Shown here: in pieces, positions 7,071 to 15,152 of the stretch
How positions within the stretch are numbered: the first letter of the stretch is position 1
Layout of the letters: the number at the start of each line of letters is the position of its first letter
From: Alphaproteobacteria bacterium
GTDB taxonomy: Bacteria; Pseudomonadota; Alphaproteobacteria; Rs-D84
DNA: 33,806 nucleotides
NCBI GenBank assembly: GCA_017466525.1
Contig: JAFTTY010000006.1
Span: 1 to 33,806, forward strand
Reading direction: 5' to 3'
Made by a program: the position numbers and the translations under genes
The notes under the pieces: generated by a model
What the model saw: only the letters and a program-made list of their open reading frames with translations
What the model was told of the DNA's origin: nothing
The model's database searches: none

Positions 7071-7721
7071 ATGAAATTGGAATCTGTTGGTTTGTTAATA
7101 AATTTACGGCCGTTTAACGAACGTGATTGTGTCGCGCGTGTGTTTACCCGTGAATATGGGGTGTTGGTCGGGATGATGCGGGGCGCAGTTGTGGCAAAGA
7201 AAAATCGACCGTTGTTGGGGCAGGTTGGTGTTGCGGTGTGGAATGCGCGCTTGGATACCCAATTGGGGGTGTTTCATTGGGATGCAGAAAAAAATTTGTC
7301 TGCACCACTGATGTTGGATTCGGTGCGACTGATGTGTATGAATTCGGCGTTCGATATTTTGGGGACTTTATTGCCAGAACGTGAACCGTATGTGGCGTTA
7401 TATGACGATACGTGTTTGTTATGTCAAAAATTGGCCACTGGTGATACAGGGGCGTATTTAGATTGGGAAATCGGATTGTTGCGTGAATTGGGGTATGCGT
7501 TGGATTTGTCGCATTGTTCGGGATGTGGTGGGGTTGATAATTTGTGTTATTTGTCGCCACGTACGGGTCGGGCAGTATGTGCGGACTGTGGTGCGCCATA
7601 TGTGAATAAGCTGTATCCGTTACCGGTAAATTTAAATGTGACATTGCGTTTCTTGGAAAGTATTTGTGCACAACAGGGTACAGATGTCCCGTATATGCGT
7701 CGAATGTTAAAATTGATTTAA
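7071..7721 (+). CDS. recO: DNA repair protein RecO
   Basis: RecO loads RecA onto SSB-coated DNA with RecR in the RecF pathway. The 216-residue protein opens with the OB-fold domain (VGLLINLRPFNERDCVARVF, then TREYGVLVGMMRGA), followed by the helical domain and a zinc-finger-like CSGCGG ... CADCG pair near residues 145-175, as in many RecO proteins. The start is ATG 7071. No Shine-Dalgarno is visible, and a perfect TATAAT (7056-7061) sits only 9 nt upstream, so the transcript may have a leader of just a few nucleotides. A GTG further upstream (7020) would precede the promoter. SSB is encoded elsewhere in the window. Confidence 0.9.
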   Translation: MKLESVGLLINLRPFNERDCVARVFTREYGVLVGMMRGAVVAKKNRPLLGQVGVAVWNARLDTQLGVFHWDAEKNLSAPLMLDSVRLMCMNSAFDILGTLLPEREPYVALYDDTCLLCQKLATGDTGAYLDWEIGLLRELGYALDLSHCSGCGGVDNLCYLSPRTGRAVCADCGAPYVNKLYPLPVNLNVTLRFLESICAQQGTDVPYMRRMLKLI

Positions 7722-7739
7722 TTTTTATATATTTATTCC

Positions 7740-7767
7740 TTGCGCTTTTTGTAAAATTTGCTATGGT
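7740..7767 (+). promoter_or_regulatory. Promoter of the DsbA-like gene
   Basis: TTGCGC (7740-7745) and TATGGT (7762-7767) are 16 bp apart. A strong AAGGAG ribosome binding site (7786-7791) follows, 6 nt before the ATG. Confidence 0.5.
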
Positions 7768-7797
7768 AAACCTGTTCAACAAAAGAAGGAGAAAATC

Positions 7798-8622
7798 ATG
7801 ACTTGGACAATTTTGGTACTGGTCTTGGGTATCGCACTGTACATGTTTGGTGGCATGTTGTTGAAACATGATGCTAAAAAACCATCTATGGGCGTTATCT
7901 TGACTAAAAAAGCAATTGCAGTTATTGCAATTATTATGGTTGCAGGCAGTGTTTGCCGTCTGTATGTTCCATATTATTTGACAAGCGTTAATCCTGCGAT
8001 TCTTCAGGAAATGGTTGAAGGTATGCAAGAACAACAAAATGCAGAAAAGAACAAGGCTATCCGCAAATATGTTCGTTCAAAGGCAGATACAATGTCAGCA
8101 GATGCACCATTCTTGGGCGCACAGGATGCGAAGAAAACAATCTATGTTTGGACAGATTATTCTTGCCCATATTGCCGTCGTGTACATGGTGAATTAGATC
8201 GCGTATTGGCAGAACGTGACGATGTTCGCGTTGTTATCAAGAACTTCTCTATCCATGGACCATTGTCTGATGCACCAGCCAAGGCAACAATTGCTGCAAA
8301 ATTGCAAGATTCTGCAAAGGCTGCAAAATTGGTTGATATGTTGATGACACGTGAATACTATACACAAGATGACATGAAGGATCAGTCAAAATTGGGTGAA
8401 AAAGTTCATAAGAACGTCATGAAATTCGCTGCAGAAGCTGGCTTGGATACAGAAAAGCTGGAAAAAGATATGAAGGGCGAAGTTGTTGCACGTGAAATGG
8501 CAAACGTTCGTGAATTGGCACAACAGTTTGAAATTTCTGGTACACCTTTCTTGATTATCGGTGAAGAAGCATTCCCAGGTGCAATTCCTGCGGCACAAAT
8601 TAATGCAGCATTGGATAAATAA
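7798..8622 (+). CDS. DsbA-family thiol oxidoreductase, membrane-anchored
   Basis: A 274-residue protein. Two hydrophobic segments (about 3-22 and 38-60) anchor it in the inner membrane. A short coiled linker (EMQEGMQ-type, about 70-95) leads to a thioredoxin-fold domain with the redox motif CPYC (123-126) preceded by YVWTDYS, and the cis-Pro loop SGTPFLI near residue 250. This matches periplasmic DsbA/DsbG/ScsC-like enzymes that oxidise or isomerise disulfides. The two membrane segments instead of a cleavable signal peptide are unusual for classical DsbA. It is monocistronic with its own promoter, ribosome binding site and terminator. Cysteine-rich exported proteins at 29526 and 31522 are plausible clients (inference). 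Confidence 0.85.
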   Translation: MTWTILVLVLGIALYMFGGMLLKHDAKKPSMGVILTKKAIAVIAIIMVAGSVCRLYVPYYLTSVNPAILQEMVEGMQEQQNAEKNKAIRKYVRSKADTMSADAPFLGAQDAKKTIYVWTDYSCPYCRRVHGELDRVLAERDDVRVVIKNFSIHGPLSDAPAKATIAAKLQDSAKAAKLVDMLMTREYYTQDDMKDQSKLGEKVHKNVMKFAAEAGLDTEKLEKDMKGEVVAREMANVRELAQQFEISGTPFLIIGEEAFPGAIPAAQINAALDK

Positions 8623-8637
8623 TCTGGTTTGTTGTAT

Positions 8638-8668
8638 AAAAGACCGCCCAATTGGGCGGTCTTTTTGT
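8638..8668 (+). terminator. Terminator of the DsbA-like gene
   Basis: A perfect 28-bp palindrome (8638-8665) with core GACCGCCCAATTGGGCGGTC, flanked by A and T tracts; very strong. Confidence 0.92.
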
Positions 8669-8719
8669 TGTGGATAAATAGGGTTGTTTTTTTATAGATT
8701 TTGCCTATATATATGATAA

Positions 8720-8750
8720 ATTCGCGAATCGGGTTTTTATATGGTATAAT
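8720..8750 (+). promoter_or_regulatory. Promoter of clpP-clpX with a palindrome at the -35 position
   Basis: TGGTATAAT at 8742-8750 is an extended -10 element. No good -35 is present; in its place lies the perfect 10-bp palindrome ATTCGCGAAT (8720-8729), a possible regulator site. Confidence 0.5.
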
Positions 8751-8777
8751 TTCGTAGATAGTAAAAGGATTTGTATT

Positions 8778-9359
8778 ATGGCTCTTATTCCAATGGTTAT
8801 CGAAGAATCGCCACGTGGTGAACGTTCGTTTGATATTTATTCTCGTTTGTTGCGTGACAGAATTATTATGGTTAATGGTCAGATTGAACCAACAATGGCA
8901 AACAGTATTGTTGCGCAGTTGTTGTTCTTGGAATCTGAAAATCCAAATGCGGATATTTCAATGTATATTAACAGCCCAGGTGGCGATGTGTCTGCTGGTT
9001 GGGCAATTATGGACACTATGCAGTATATCAAGGCACCGGTTTCAACAATTGGTATGGGATTGGTGGCGTCAATGGGTTCTGTGTTATTGGCCGCTGGTGA
9101 AAAGGGCAAGCGTTTCGTTCTGCCAAATACTCAAATTATGATTCATCAGCCGTTGGCCGGTGCCCAGGGGCAAATTACTGATATGGAAATCCAGATGGCG
9201 CAGTATCAGAAGAATAAAAAAATGTTGATTAAACAGATGTCTGAATTTACAGGAAAGAAAGAAAAAGAACTGTTTGATGCAATGGAACGTGATAACTGGA
9301 TGTGCCCAGACGAAGCAAAAAAATTCGGTTTGATTGATGGAATCTTGGAACGCAAATAA
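8778..9359 (+). CDS. clpP: ATP-dependent Clp protease proteolytic subunit
   Basis: A 193-residue serine peptidase that forms the tetradecameric barrel fed by ClpX. The catalytic triad is visible as Ser98 (GLVASMGS), His123 (MIHQP) and Asp172 (ERDNW). [11 protein letters not shown] (64-74) and [10 protein letters not shown] at the C-terminus are family hallmarks. Length is normal. The short N-terminal propeptide-like part contains [26 protein letters not shown] precedes the ATG. clpX follows after 23 bp, so the two form an operon; the tig gene often found upstream is not here. Confidence 0.97.
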   Translation: MALIPMVIEESPRGERSFDIYSRLLRDRIIMVNGQIEPTMANSIVAQLLFLESENPNADISMYINSPGGDVSAGWAIMDTMQYIKAPVSTIGMGLVASMGSVLLAAGEKGKRFVLPNTQIMIHQPLAGAQGQITDMEIQMAQYQKNKKMLIKQMSEFTGKKEKELFDAMERDNWMCPDEAKKFGLIDGILERK

Positions 9360-9382
9360 TTCGTAAGTGTAGGAAATGCGAT

Positions 9383-10642
9383 ATGAGTGACGAAAAAACG
9401 CCAAAAACAGAAAATAATCAGCAGTTTTGCAGTTTTTGTGGCAAGGCTGTGTATGAAGTAAAAAAACTGGTCAGTGGGCGAAATGTGTGCATTTGTGACG
9501 AATGTATCAATCTGTGTAATGATATTATGGCAGATGATACCCGTCGCGAGGTTAGCAAAGATGCAAAAAAATTGCCAACCCCGTCCCAGATTTATAATTT
9601 TTTAAATGAGTATATTATTGGTCAGGATACCGCAAAGCGTACCCTGGCAGTGGCGGTATATAATCATTATAAGCGTCATTCTGTCGCGACAACGTCGAAT
9701 GTTGAAATTCAAAAATCAAATGTTCTGTTAATCGGTTCGACTGGTACTGGAAAAACTTTGTTTGCCCAGACATTGGCCCGTATATTGGATGTCCCATTCG
9801 CAATTGCAGACGCAACCACATTGACCGAGGCAGGCTATGTCGGTGATGACGTGGAAAGCGTTTTGACGCGTTTGTTGCAAAATGCGAACTTTGATGTAGA
9901 GCGTGCAGGACGTGGTATTATCTATATCGACGAAATTGATAAAATTTCGCGAAAGTCTGAAAATCCTTCTTTGACACGTGATGTGTCTGGCGAAGGTGTG
10001 CAACAGGCGTTGCTGAAATTAATCGAAGGTACTGTTGCGAATGTTCCCGCCGGTGGCGCAGGACGTAAACACCCGGGCGAGGCAACAGTTCAACTGGATA
10101 CCAGCAAGATTTTGTTCATTTGTGGTGGTGCGTTCGATGGCCTGAACAAGATTATTGGAAATCGTACATGTGAACGTCGTGGTATTGGTTTTGGTGCGCA
10201 TGTTGAATCCAAAGAAGAACGTAATGCAAAGAATTTCTTGAAGGATGTTGAGCCAGAGGATTTGGTAAAGTTTGGTATTATCCCAGAACTAATCGGTCGA
10301 TTGCCTGTGATTACAACATTGCAGGAATTGGATGAAGATGCGTTGGTTAAAATTTTGACAGAACCAAAAAATGCGGTTGTAAAACAGTTTACTGCGATGC
10401 TGGAAATGGATAATGTAAAGTTGAATATTACAGATGATGCATTGCGTGAAATTGCAAAAATGGCGGTTGCGCGCAAGACAGGCGCACGTGGTTTGCGCAG
10501 TATCTTGGAACGCGTGCTGATGCAGCCGATGTTTGATGCGCCGGATAAAGAAGACCTGGCAGAAATCGTGATTGATGCGGATGTGGTCTTGGGCAAAAAA
10601 CAGCCAATTGAAATATTAAAAGAAGCCAAAAAAGTGGCATAA
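9383..10642 (+). CDS. clpX: ATP-dependent Clp protease ATP-binding subunit ClpX
   Basis: A 419-residue AAA+ unfoldase that delivers substrates to ClpP. The N-terminal zinc-binding domain has C16-x2-C19 (CSFC) and C38-x2-C41 (CDEC). Walker A is GSTGTGKT (118-125), Walker [10 protein letters not shown], followed by [16 protein letters not shown] [12 protein letters not shown], a pore loop region and the sensor-2 motif [10 protein letters not shown]. The IGF-type ClpP-docking loop reads RGIGFGA. Length and domain order are normal. It lies 23 bp after clpP in the same transcription unit, with an AGGA ribosome binding site, and ends at its own terminator. Confidence 0.97.
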   Translation: MSDEKTPKTENNQQFCSFCGKAVYEVKKLVSGRNVCICDECINLCNDIMADDTRREVSKDAKKLPTPSQIYNFLNEYIIGQDTAKRTLAVAVYNHYKRHSVATTSNVEIQKSNVLLIGSTGTGKTLFAQTLARILDVPFAIADATTLTEAGYVGDDVESVLTRLLQNANFDVERAGRGIIYIDEIDKISRKSENPSLTRDVSGEGVQQALLKLIEGTVANVPAGGAGRKHPGEATVQLDTSKILFICGGAFDGLNKIIGNRTCERRGIGFGAHVESKEERNAKNFLKDVEPEDLVKFGIIPELIGRLPVITTLQELDEDALVKILTEPKNAVVKQFTAMLEMDNVKLNITDDALREIAKMAVARKTGARGLRSILERVLMQPMFDAPDKEDLAEIVIDADVVLGKKQPIEILKEAKKVA

Positions 10643-10646
10643 AATT

Positions 10647-10674
10647 TCCCCCAATTAATCGGGGGATTTTTTTT
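10647..10674 (+). terminator. Terminator of clpP-clpX
   Basis: TCCCCC (10647-10652) pairs with GGGGGA (10661-10666) around AATTAATC and is followed by eight Ts. Confidence 0.85.
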
Positions 10675-10694
10675 ACTTTTTTTATGAGCGGTTC

Positions 10695-10723
10695 TTGCAT
10701 GGTGCGTAAATGCGTGGTATTAT
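10695..10723 (+). promoter_or_regulatory. Promoter of tyrS
   Basis: TTGCAT (10695-10700) and TATTAT (10718-10723) are separated by exactly 17 bp, with a TGG extension before the -10. Transcription would start near 10730, which excludes any start codon upstream of 10747. Confidence 0.65.
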
Positions 10724-10746
10724 TTTTCAGACAAAGGAAAAATGAT

Positions 10747-11964
10747 ATGCAAAATGAATTATTAAAAGAATTAGAAGCACGCGGTTTTATTAATCAGGCA
10801 TCAAATATGGACGGGTTGAATGATGCATTAAATTCTGGCAAGATTACGGCGTATTGGGGAACAGATCCAACCGGCGATTCGTTGCATGTTGGTCATTTGG
10901 CGTCCTTGATGTTGATGCGTTGGTTTCAAAAGTTTGGACATCGTCCGATTACGCTGGTTGGTGGTGCAACTGGGCGTATTGGTGACCCGTCTGGTCGTGA
11001 TAAAGGGCGGCCAATGTTGACCGATGAAATGATTGAAAAAAATTGTGCGGGTCTGCGCAAATCAATTTCTAAATTTATTAATTTTGAAAATGGCAATGCA
11101 ATTATGGTTGATAACTATGATTGGATGAAAAATTACAGCCATTTGGATTTCTTGCGCGATTTTGGTACGGATTTTACGGTGCCACGTATGTTGTCGATGG
11201 AATCTGTAAAGCGTCGTTTGGATAACGGCATGACGTTCTTGGAATTTAATTATATGACATTCCAGGCGGTCGATTATCTGGAATTGTATAAAAAATATAA
11301 TTGTATTTTGCAGTTTTGTGGTGCAGACCAGTGGGGTAATTCGATTATGGGTATTGAATTAATCCGTAAAAAGCTGGGGAAAGAGGCGTTTGTTTTATCA
11401 ACTGCATTAATTACAGATTCAAACGGAAATAAAATTGGGAAATCTGCGGGGAACGCTGTTTGGGTGAACGAAGAAAAAACGTCGCCGTATGAATATTATC
11501 AGTATTTCCGTAATACACCTGATGATTTGGTGGAAAAATTCTTGAAAATATTTACAGAAATTCCATTGGATGAAATTGCACGCCTATCAGCATTACAGGG
11601 GGCGGAATTAAATCAGGCGAAAAAGATTCTGGCATTTGCTGCAACAGAAATCGCACACGGTAATGATGCAGCTGTTAAGGCACAGGAAACGGCCGACGCG
11701 TTGTTTGGTGGTGGGGCAAATATGGAAAATATGCCGACAGTGGAAATTCAGCCAAGGGCAGAAGAGGTTAGTTTGTTGGAATTAATTGTTGAGGTCGGTT
11801 TGGTTGAATCTAAGTCCGAAGGACGCAGATTGGTACAACAGGGCGGATTAAAACTGGATGGAAACAAGGCCGATGGTACGGAACGCTTTGAATTAGGTAG
11901 TCAACCATTTGATATCGTCTTGCAAAAGGGCAAAAAGGTCTTTTTAAGAGTTGTAAGAAAATAA
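10747..11964 (+). CDS. tyrS: Tyrosyl-tRNA synthetase
   Basis: A class I aminoacyl-tRNA synthetase charging tRNA-Tyr in the cytoplasm. The 405-residue protein has the HIGH-type motif HVGH (47-50), GGATGRIGDPSGR, FQAVDYLELYKKYNC, FCGADQWGN (tyrosine binding) and the KMSKS-type loop KIGKSAGN near residue 230. A C-terminal S4 RNA-binding domain (SLLELIVEVGLVESKSEGRR) is present. The start is ATG 10747 with AGGA (10736-10739); longer in-frame starts precede the transcription start predicted from the promoter. The stop lies inside the terminator hairpin. Confidence 0.95.
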   Translation: MQNELLKELEARGFINQASNMDGLNDALNSGKITAYWGTDPTGDSLHVGHLASLMLMRWFQKFGHRPITLVGGATGRIGDPSGRDKGRPMLTDEMIEKNCAGLRKSISKFINFENGNAIMVDNYDWMKNYSHLDFLRDFGTDFTVPRMLSMESVKRRLDNGMTFLEFNYMTFQAVDYLELYKKYNCILQFCGADQWGNSIMGIELIRKKLGKEAFVLSTALITDSNGNKIGKSAGNAVWVNEEKTSPYEYYQYFRNTPDDLVEKFLKIFTEIPLDEIARLSALQGAELNQAKKILAFAATEIAHGNDAAVKAQETADALFGGGANMENMPTVEIQPRAEEVSLLELIVEVGLVESKSEGRRLVQQGGLKLDGNKADGTERFELGSQPFDIVLQKGKKVFLRVVRK

Positions 11965-11988
11965 AAAAGGGCGATATGCCCTTTTTTT
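11963..11988. terminator. Bidirectional terminator between tyrS and the convergent hypothetical gene
   Basis: AAAAAAGGGC (11963-11972) pairs with GCCCTTTTTT (11978-11987) around GATAT. The structure overlaps the stop codons of both convergent genes. Confidence 0.88.
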
Positions 11989-12736
11989 ATTGTTCTTGGG
12001 TATTACAATTATCGTCAACTTTTTTCCAATATTCTGAAAAAGGAAATTCTTTTTCGTGATAATCAATCAAAAAATCTTGTGTCGCAGCAACCCACTTTTT
12101 TTCCACATCAGAACCTTTAAGTTCATTTGCAACAATGTTTTCTATGTCATCTGGAATAGATATCTTGCCGGCCTCTCCGATTCCACAACCACTTATATTA
12201 TGCTTTTTTGCCATTGCATTTAATCTGTCTTTGCCAGCATTGTTAGCAGATATTTGTTTGAAATCCCATACCAATTCCATTAAATAATCAAAACAGGCAT
12301 AATTAGTTTCAAAATCATTTATATCTGTTGGTGCAATGTTATCTGGTATTGTTTGCATATATGCAAATGCGTCTTGTGGCGTATCAAAAACAAATAAATT
12401 GGCGTGTTTTTTACATTTTTTCTTGTCCTTTGGTGCAACTAATATTACATTTACTTGCATTTCTATATCTGTCAGAGTTTCTTTGATAAGTTCAGACATT
12501 TCATGCATTGCTTTTAATGCAACATTCGTATACGTTTCTTGGGTTGCCATCCATAACACATTGCTTTCAAAGTTATAGGCAACTGTAAATTCTTTGTAAG
12601 TATTACCATCTTTAAGACAGTAGACAAGAATACGCGGAATTGTACGATAACCTGCAGCAGAGAACATATAACTAAAATAATGATAAATAGATACGTTATG
12701 AATACTTGTTTTAAATCTTTTTATTTCTTTTTTCAT
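11987..12736 (-). CDS. Hypothetical cytoplasmic protein (249 residues)
   Basis: I do not recognise this family. The best start is ATG 12736 (MKKEIKRFKTSIHNVSIYHY); a longer in-frame start would overlap the -35 box. A GGGGGGA stretch 7-13 nt upstream may serve as ribosome binding site. The protein has no signal peptide. It contains a central stretch MQVNVILVAPKDKKKCKKHA (strand followed by a basic loop) and FVFDTPQDAFAYMQTIPDN, then an acidic, Trp-containing C-terminus. Composition is ordinary for the genome. It is divergent from the EnvC-like gene and monocistronic. Inverted repeats at the -10 suggest regulation. Function cannot be inferred from context. Confidence 0.72.
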   Translation of the reverse strand: MKKEIKRFKTSIHNVSIYHYFSYMFSAAGYRTIPRILVYCLKDGNTYKEFTVAYNFESNVLWMATQETYTNVALKAMHEMSELIKETLTDIEMQVNVILVAPKDKKKCKKHANLFVFDTPQDAFAYMQTIPDNIAPTDINDFETNYACFDYLMELVWDFKQISANNAGKDRLNAMAKKHNISGCGIGEAGKISIPDDIENIVANELKGSDVEKKWVAATQDFLIDYHEKEFPFSEYWKKVDDNCNTQEQ

Positions 12737-12752
12737 GCTTAGTCCCCCCACC

Positions 12753-12822
12753 ATTGTACAATACCGTGTTATTGTATCATAATCACCGATTATTTGCAAT
12801 TTGAACGATTTTTATATATAAT
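12753..12822. promoter_or_regulatory. Divergent promoters sharing one palindromic -35 (TTGCAA), with operator-like repeats
   Basis: TTGCAA (12794-12799) is its own reverse complement. Exactly 17 bp to the right is TATAAT (12817-12822, EnvC-like gene); exactly 17 bp to the left, on the minus strand, is TACAAT (12771-12776, hypothetical gene). On the left side two inverted repeats overlap the start region: ATTGTACAAT (12753-12762) and ACAATA-N6-TATTGT (12758-12775). The right-hand -10 is 6 nt before the ATG. Confidence 0.65.
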
Positions 12823-12828
12823 GCACTC

Positions 12829-13902
12829 ATGCGCTTTTTATTAATAATTTTTACTTTTGTATTTTGTATGCCTGACACCGGACACGCTGTGACCGAGTTA
12901 TCAAAAATTAACGCCCAGATAAAACAAACGGAACAGCAAAACAAAAAACTGGAACAGCAGGTAAAGTCATCTGAACGCGAAATTTCAAAGACAAAGAAAC
13001 AGTTGGTAAAGGCGGCAGACAAGGTTAGTTCACTGGAAGAACAACGCAGTGCCATGGCAAAAAAAATTGCCGAATTAGACGCACAACGTGATAAAATCAA
13101 TCGTGAAATGGAACAAAACCGTGGGCGTATCGCAGATGCCACTGCCAGTATTTTATTCGTTGCAATGCATCCCAGTTTCGATTCTGAAAATATGCATGAA
13201 TACGTTCTGACGTCGGCTGTGTTGTCTGGTACGGCAGATATGTTGGATGGTGAAATTGAACGTGCAACGTCTCAGGTCAAAGAACTGGGGGAAATTCGTG
13301 ATGCGCGTGCAATTGAAAAAGAAAAATTGGATAGAACTGCGAAAAAATATGCCCAAGAAAAGACAGAGTTAGATAAGTTGTTGCGTACACGCAGTGCGCA
13401 AAATGAAAAGTTAAAAAATAAGCATTCTGCATTGAAAAAGAAATTGCGCGAATTGTCGGCGCGTGCAAAAAGTATTTCTGAATTGTCTGCCGGCGTGGGG
13501 AGTTCACAAATGTCAGGCGATTCGCGTTTTTCGCGTCGAAAGTTAAATCTGCCGGTAAAGGGGCGTGTTGTTGTAAAGTTTGGCGAGAAAACGGCCCTGG
13601 GGTTAAAGTCTGATGGTTGGCGCGTTCGTACCCGTGGGGATGCGCTGGTTATGGCACCGGCCGATGGCGTCGTGAAATTTGCAGATAATTTCAAAGGATT
13701 TGGCAAGGTTATAATTATGTCGCACAAGAATGGTTATAATACTGTTATGACAAATCTGGGCAATATCGATGTTATGTTAGAGCAAGAGGTTCTGGCTGGT
13801 GAACCAATTGGACGGATGAATCCGGATAAACCAGAAATGTATTTAGAGGTTCGACGTGGTAATAATGCGGTTGATCCAGCGCGATTATTCAAGGAAGAAT
13901 AA
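12829..13902 (+). CDS. EnvC-like murein hydrolase activator (coiled coil plus degenerate M23 domain)
   Basis: A 357-residue exported protein. The signal peptide (MRFLLIIFTFVFCMPDTGHA) is followed by a long coiled coil (about 25-110) and a second coiled coil (about 145-220), then a LytM/M23 domain (about 240-357) with LPVKGRVVVKFGEK and LVMAPADGVVKFADNFKGFG. The zinc-site HxH of active M23 peptidases is replaced by MTNLG, so this is an activator of amidases like EnvC rather than a peptidase. It would act in the periplasm at cell separation. The ATG lies 6 nt after a perfect TATAAT with no Shine-Dalgarno, so the mRNA is probably leaderless. A choloylglycine hydrolase family gene is convergent downstream. 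Confidence 0.85.
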   Translation: MRFLLIIFTFVFCMPDTGHAVTELSKINAQIKQTEQQNKKLEQQVKSSEREISKTKKQLVKAADKVSSLEEQRSAMAKKIAELDAQRDKINREMEQNRGRIADATASILFVAMHPSFDSENMHEYVLTSAVLSGTADMLDGEIERATSQVKELGEIRDARAIEKEKLDRTAKKYAQEKTELDKLLRTRSAQNEKLKNKHSALKKKLRELSARAKSISELSAGVGSSQMSGDSRFSRRKLNLPVKGRVVVKFGEKTALGLKSDGWRVRTRGDALVMAPADGVVKFADNFKGFGKVIIMSHKNGYNTVMTNLGNIDVMLEQEVLAGEPIGRMNPDKPEMYLEVRRGNNAVDPARLFKEE

Positions 13903-13921
13903 GATTTTATCCGTTAAAAGG

Positions 13922-13946
13922 AAACGGGGCAACGGCCCCGTTTTTT
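13922..13946. terminator. Terminator after the EnvC-like gene
   Basis: AAACGGGGC (13922-13930) pairs with GCCCCGTTT (13935-13943) around AACG, followed by Ts. The tract touches the stop codon of the convergent gene, so it may act in both directions. Confidence 0.87.
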
Positions 13947-15030
13947 AATCAATTTGTACTGGCACTATTGTTTGATGTTTTGAATTGTCAAGTGCGTGGT
14001 ATTGGAATGGTACAGTTGCAAAGTCTATATCTTTCATGTTGATACTGCGTATAGTTCGGTTGTACATGGTGTGATAATATATAACCATGTTTTTTAAATC
14101 TGTTGCGACTGTCCATTGGGTTGCAGATGGCATGTTATTTGGTGCCTGTCCGACTTTGAATTGTATACCCAGTGGTACATCAAAGTTGTTCAAGATATGA
14201 AATGCCTGTTGCATGGTGTCGTATGCTGTATCTTGTTGCAGTGAATATGTTTTAAAGAATGCAGCGCGAACAAAACGTGATGGTGGTGTAAAGTCACCTG
14301 GAATCCCACGAAAGCCGGACCCAGAACCAAATGCGCGCAGGGTTATAGGGCCAAATTCAGTTGGACCCGCGCCACCGGGATGTAAATTGACATAATTGTT
14401 CAGATTTGTGGTCTGCCATTCGAACCCAGGTGAATTTGTCAGTACGCCAATTTCATTTTCATAAAAATGTGGTACGCCGTCAATGATTTCCATTACAACT
14501 TGGCGACCGTTGGGTTCTGTTATTCGCCAATGTACGGTTGATGCGCTGGGGTCGATGTTTATTATACGTACGTTGTTAATGGCGTTTTTGACCTGGTCGA
14601 TGGTGGAAAAACGCGATAATATCCATGATACAACCTGAAAATCTGCCAGGGAAATATCTTTGTCTGTATCATTATATTCTTGGTATTTACCATAGCCAGG
14701 AAAATAGAATAGGGCGGCAGATAGGCCGGCTTCGTTTGTGCCGTCAACAACAAATTCTGGTTGTTCAACCGCCATGCCGACATAGCCGTAAAGGGAAATG
14801 AATTCCAGACCACCCATTGTCTCGTCGGGCAACAGTGATTGCTGTTGATGGCCACGTGGAACAACGGTATAAATATTGTTCATTTCTGTACCAGACCAAT
14901 CGATTGTTCGGGCAACAATTGTTGCGTCATCTTTGGATTTTAAAGTGATACCGGTACATGCGTCGGCAGCCTGGACCAGGCCTAAACACATGATAAATGT
15001 CGCGATAAATTTTGATTTGTTTGTTTGCAT
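13945..15030 (-). CDS. Choloylglycine hydrolase / penicillin V acylase family (linear amide C-N hydrolase)
   Basis: An exported N-terminal-nucleophile hydrolase of 361 residues. A signal peptide ends ...VQAADA and exposes Cys25 (CTGITLK) as the catalytic N-terminal residue. The expected partners are present at family spacing: Arg41 and Asp44 (VARTIDW), Asn99 (TNEAGL), Asn198 (LTNSP) and Arg251 (SRFVRA). The family includes bile salt hydrolases and penicillin V acylases; which amide is cut here cannot be told from sequence. Some family members degrade acyl-homoserine lactones. Periplasmic location fits the Gram-negative branch. An AGGGGA ribosome binding site precedes the ATG. It lies downstream of ssb on the same strand, but the ssb terminator separates them. 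Confidence 0.9.
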   Translation of the reverse strand: MQTNKSKFIATFIMCLGLVQAADACTGITLKSKDDATIVARTIDWSGTEMNNIYTVVPRGHQQQSLLPDETMGGLEFISLYGYVGMAVEQPEFVVDGTNEAGLSAALFYFPGYGKYQEYNDTDKDISLADFQVVSWILSRFSTIDQVKNAINNVRIINIDPSASTVHWRITEPNGRQVVMEIIDGVPHFYENEIGVLTNSPGFEWQTTNLNNYVNLHPGGAGPTEFGPITLRAFGSGSGFRGIPGDFTPPSRFVRAAFFKTYSLQQDTAYDTMQQAFHILNNFDVPLGIQFKVGQAPNNMPSATQWTVATDLKNMVIYYHTMYNRTIRSINMKDIDFATVPFQYHALDNSKHQTIVPVQID

Positions 15031-15103
15031 TTTTATGTTCCCCTTGGTTGATATATAAATTATTTATATTTCGGGGGGTGCGTTCCATAGGAAGCATTGC
15101 ACA

Positions 15104-15132
15104 TGAAAAAAAATCCGCCGTGTCGGCGGATT
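15104..15132 (-). terminator. Terminator of ssb
   Basis: On the minus strand AATCCGCCG pairs with CGGCGGATT around ACA, followed by eight Ts. Confidence 0.9.
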
Positions 15133-15152
15133 GTATAATGGTGTATGTCTTT

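Noticed and set aside
7144..8037. 297-codon open frame on the minus strand
   Set aside because: It is antisense to recO and the DsbA-like gene, rich in His, Asn, Pro and Thr as antisense shadows are, and has no ribosome binding site.
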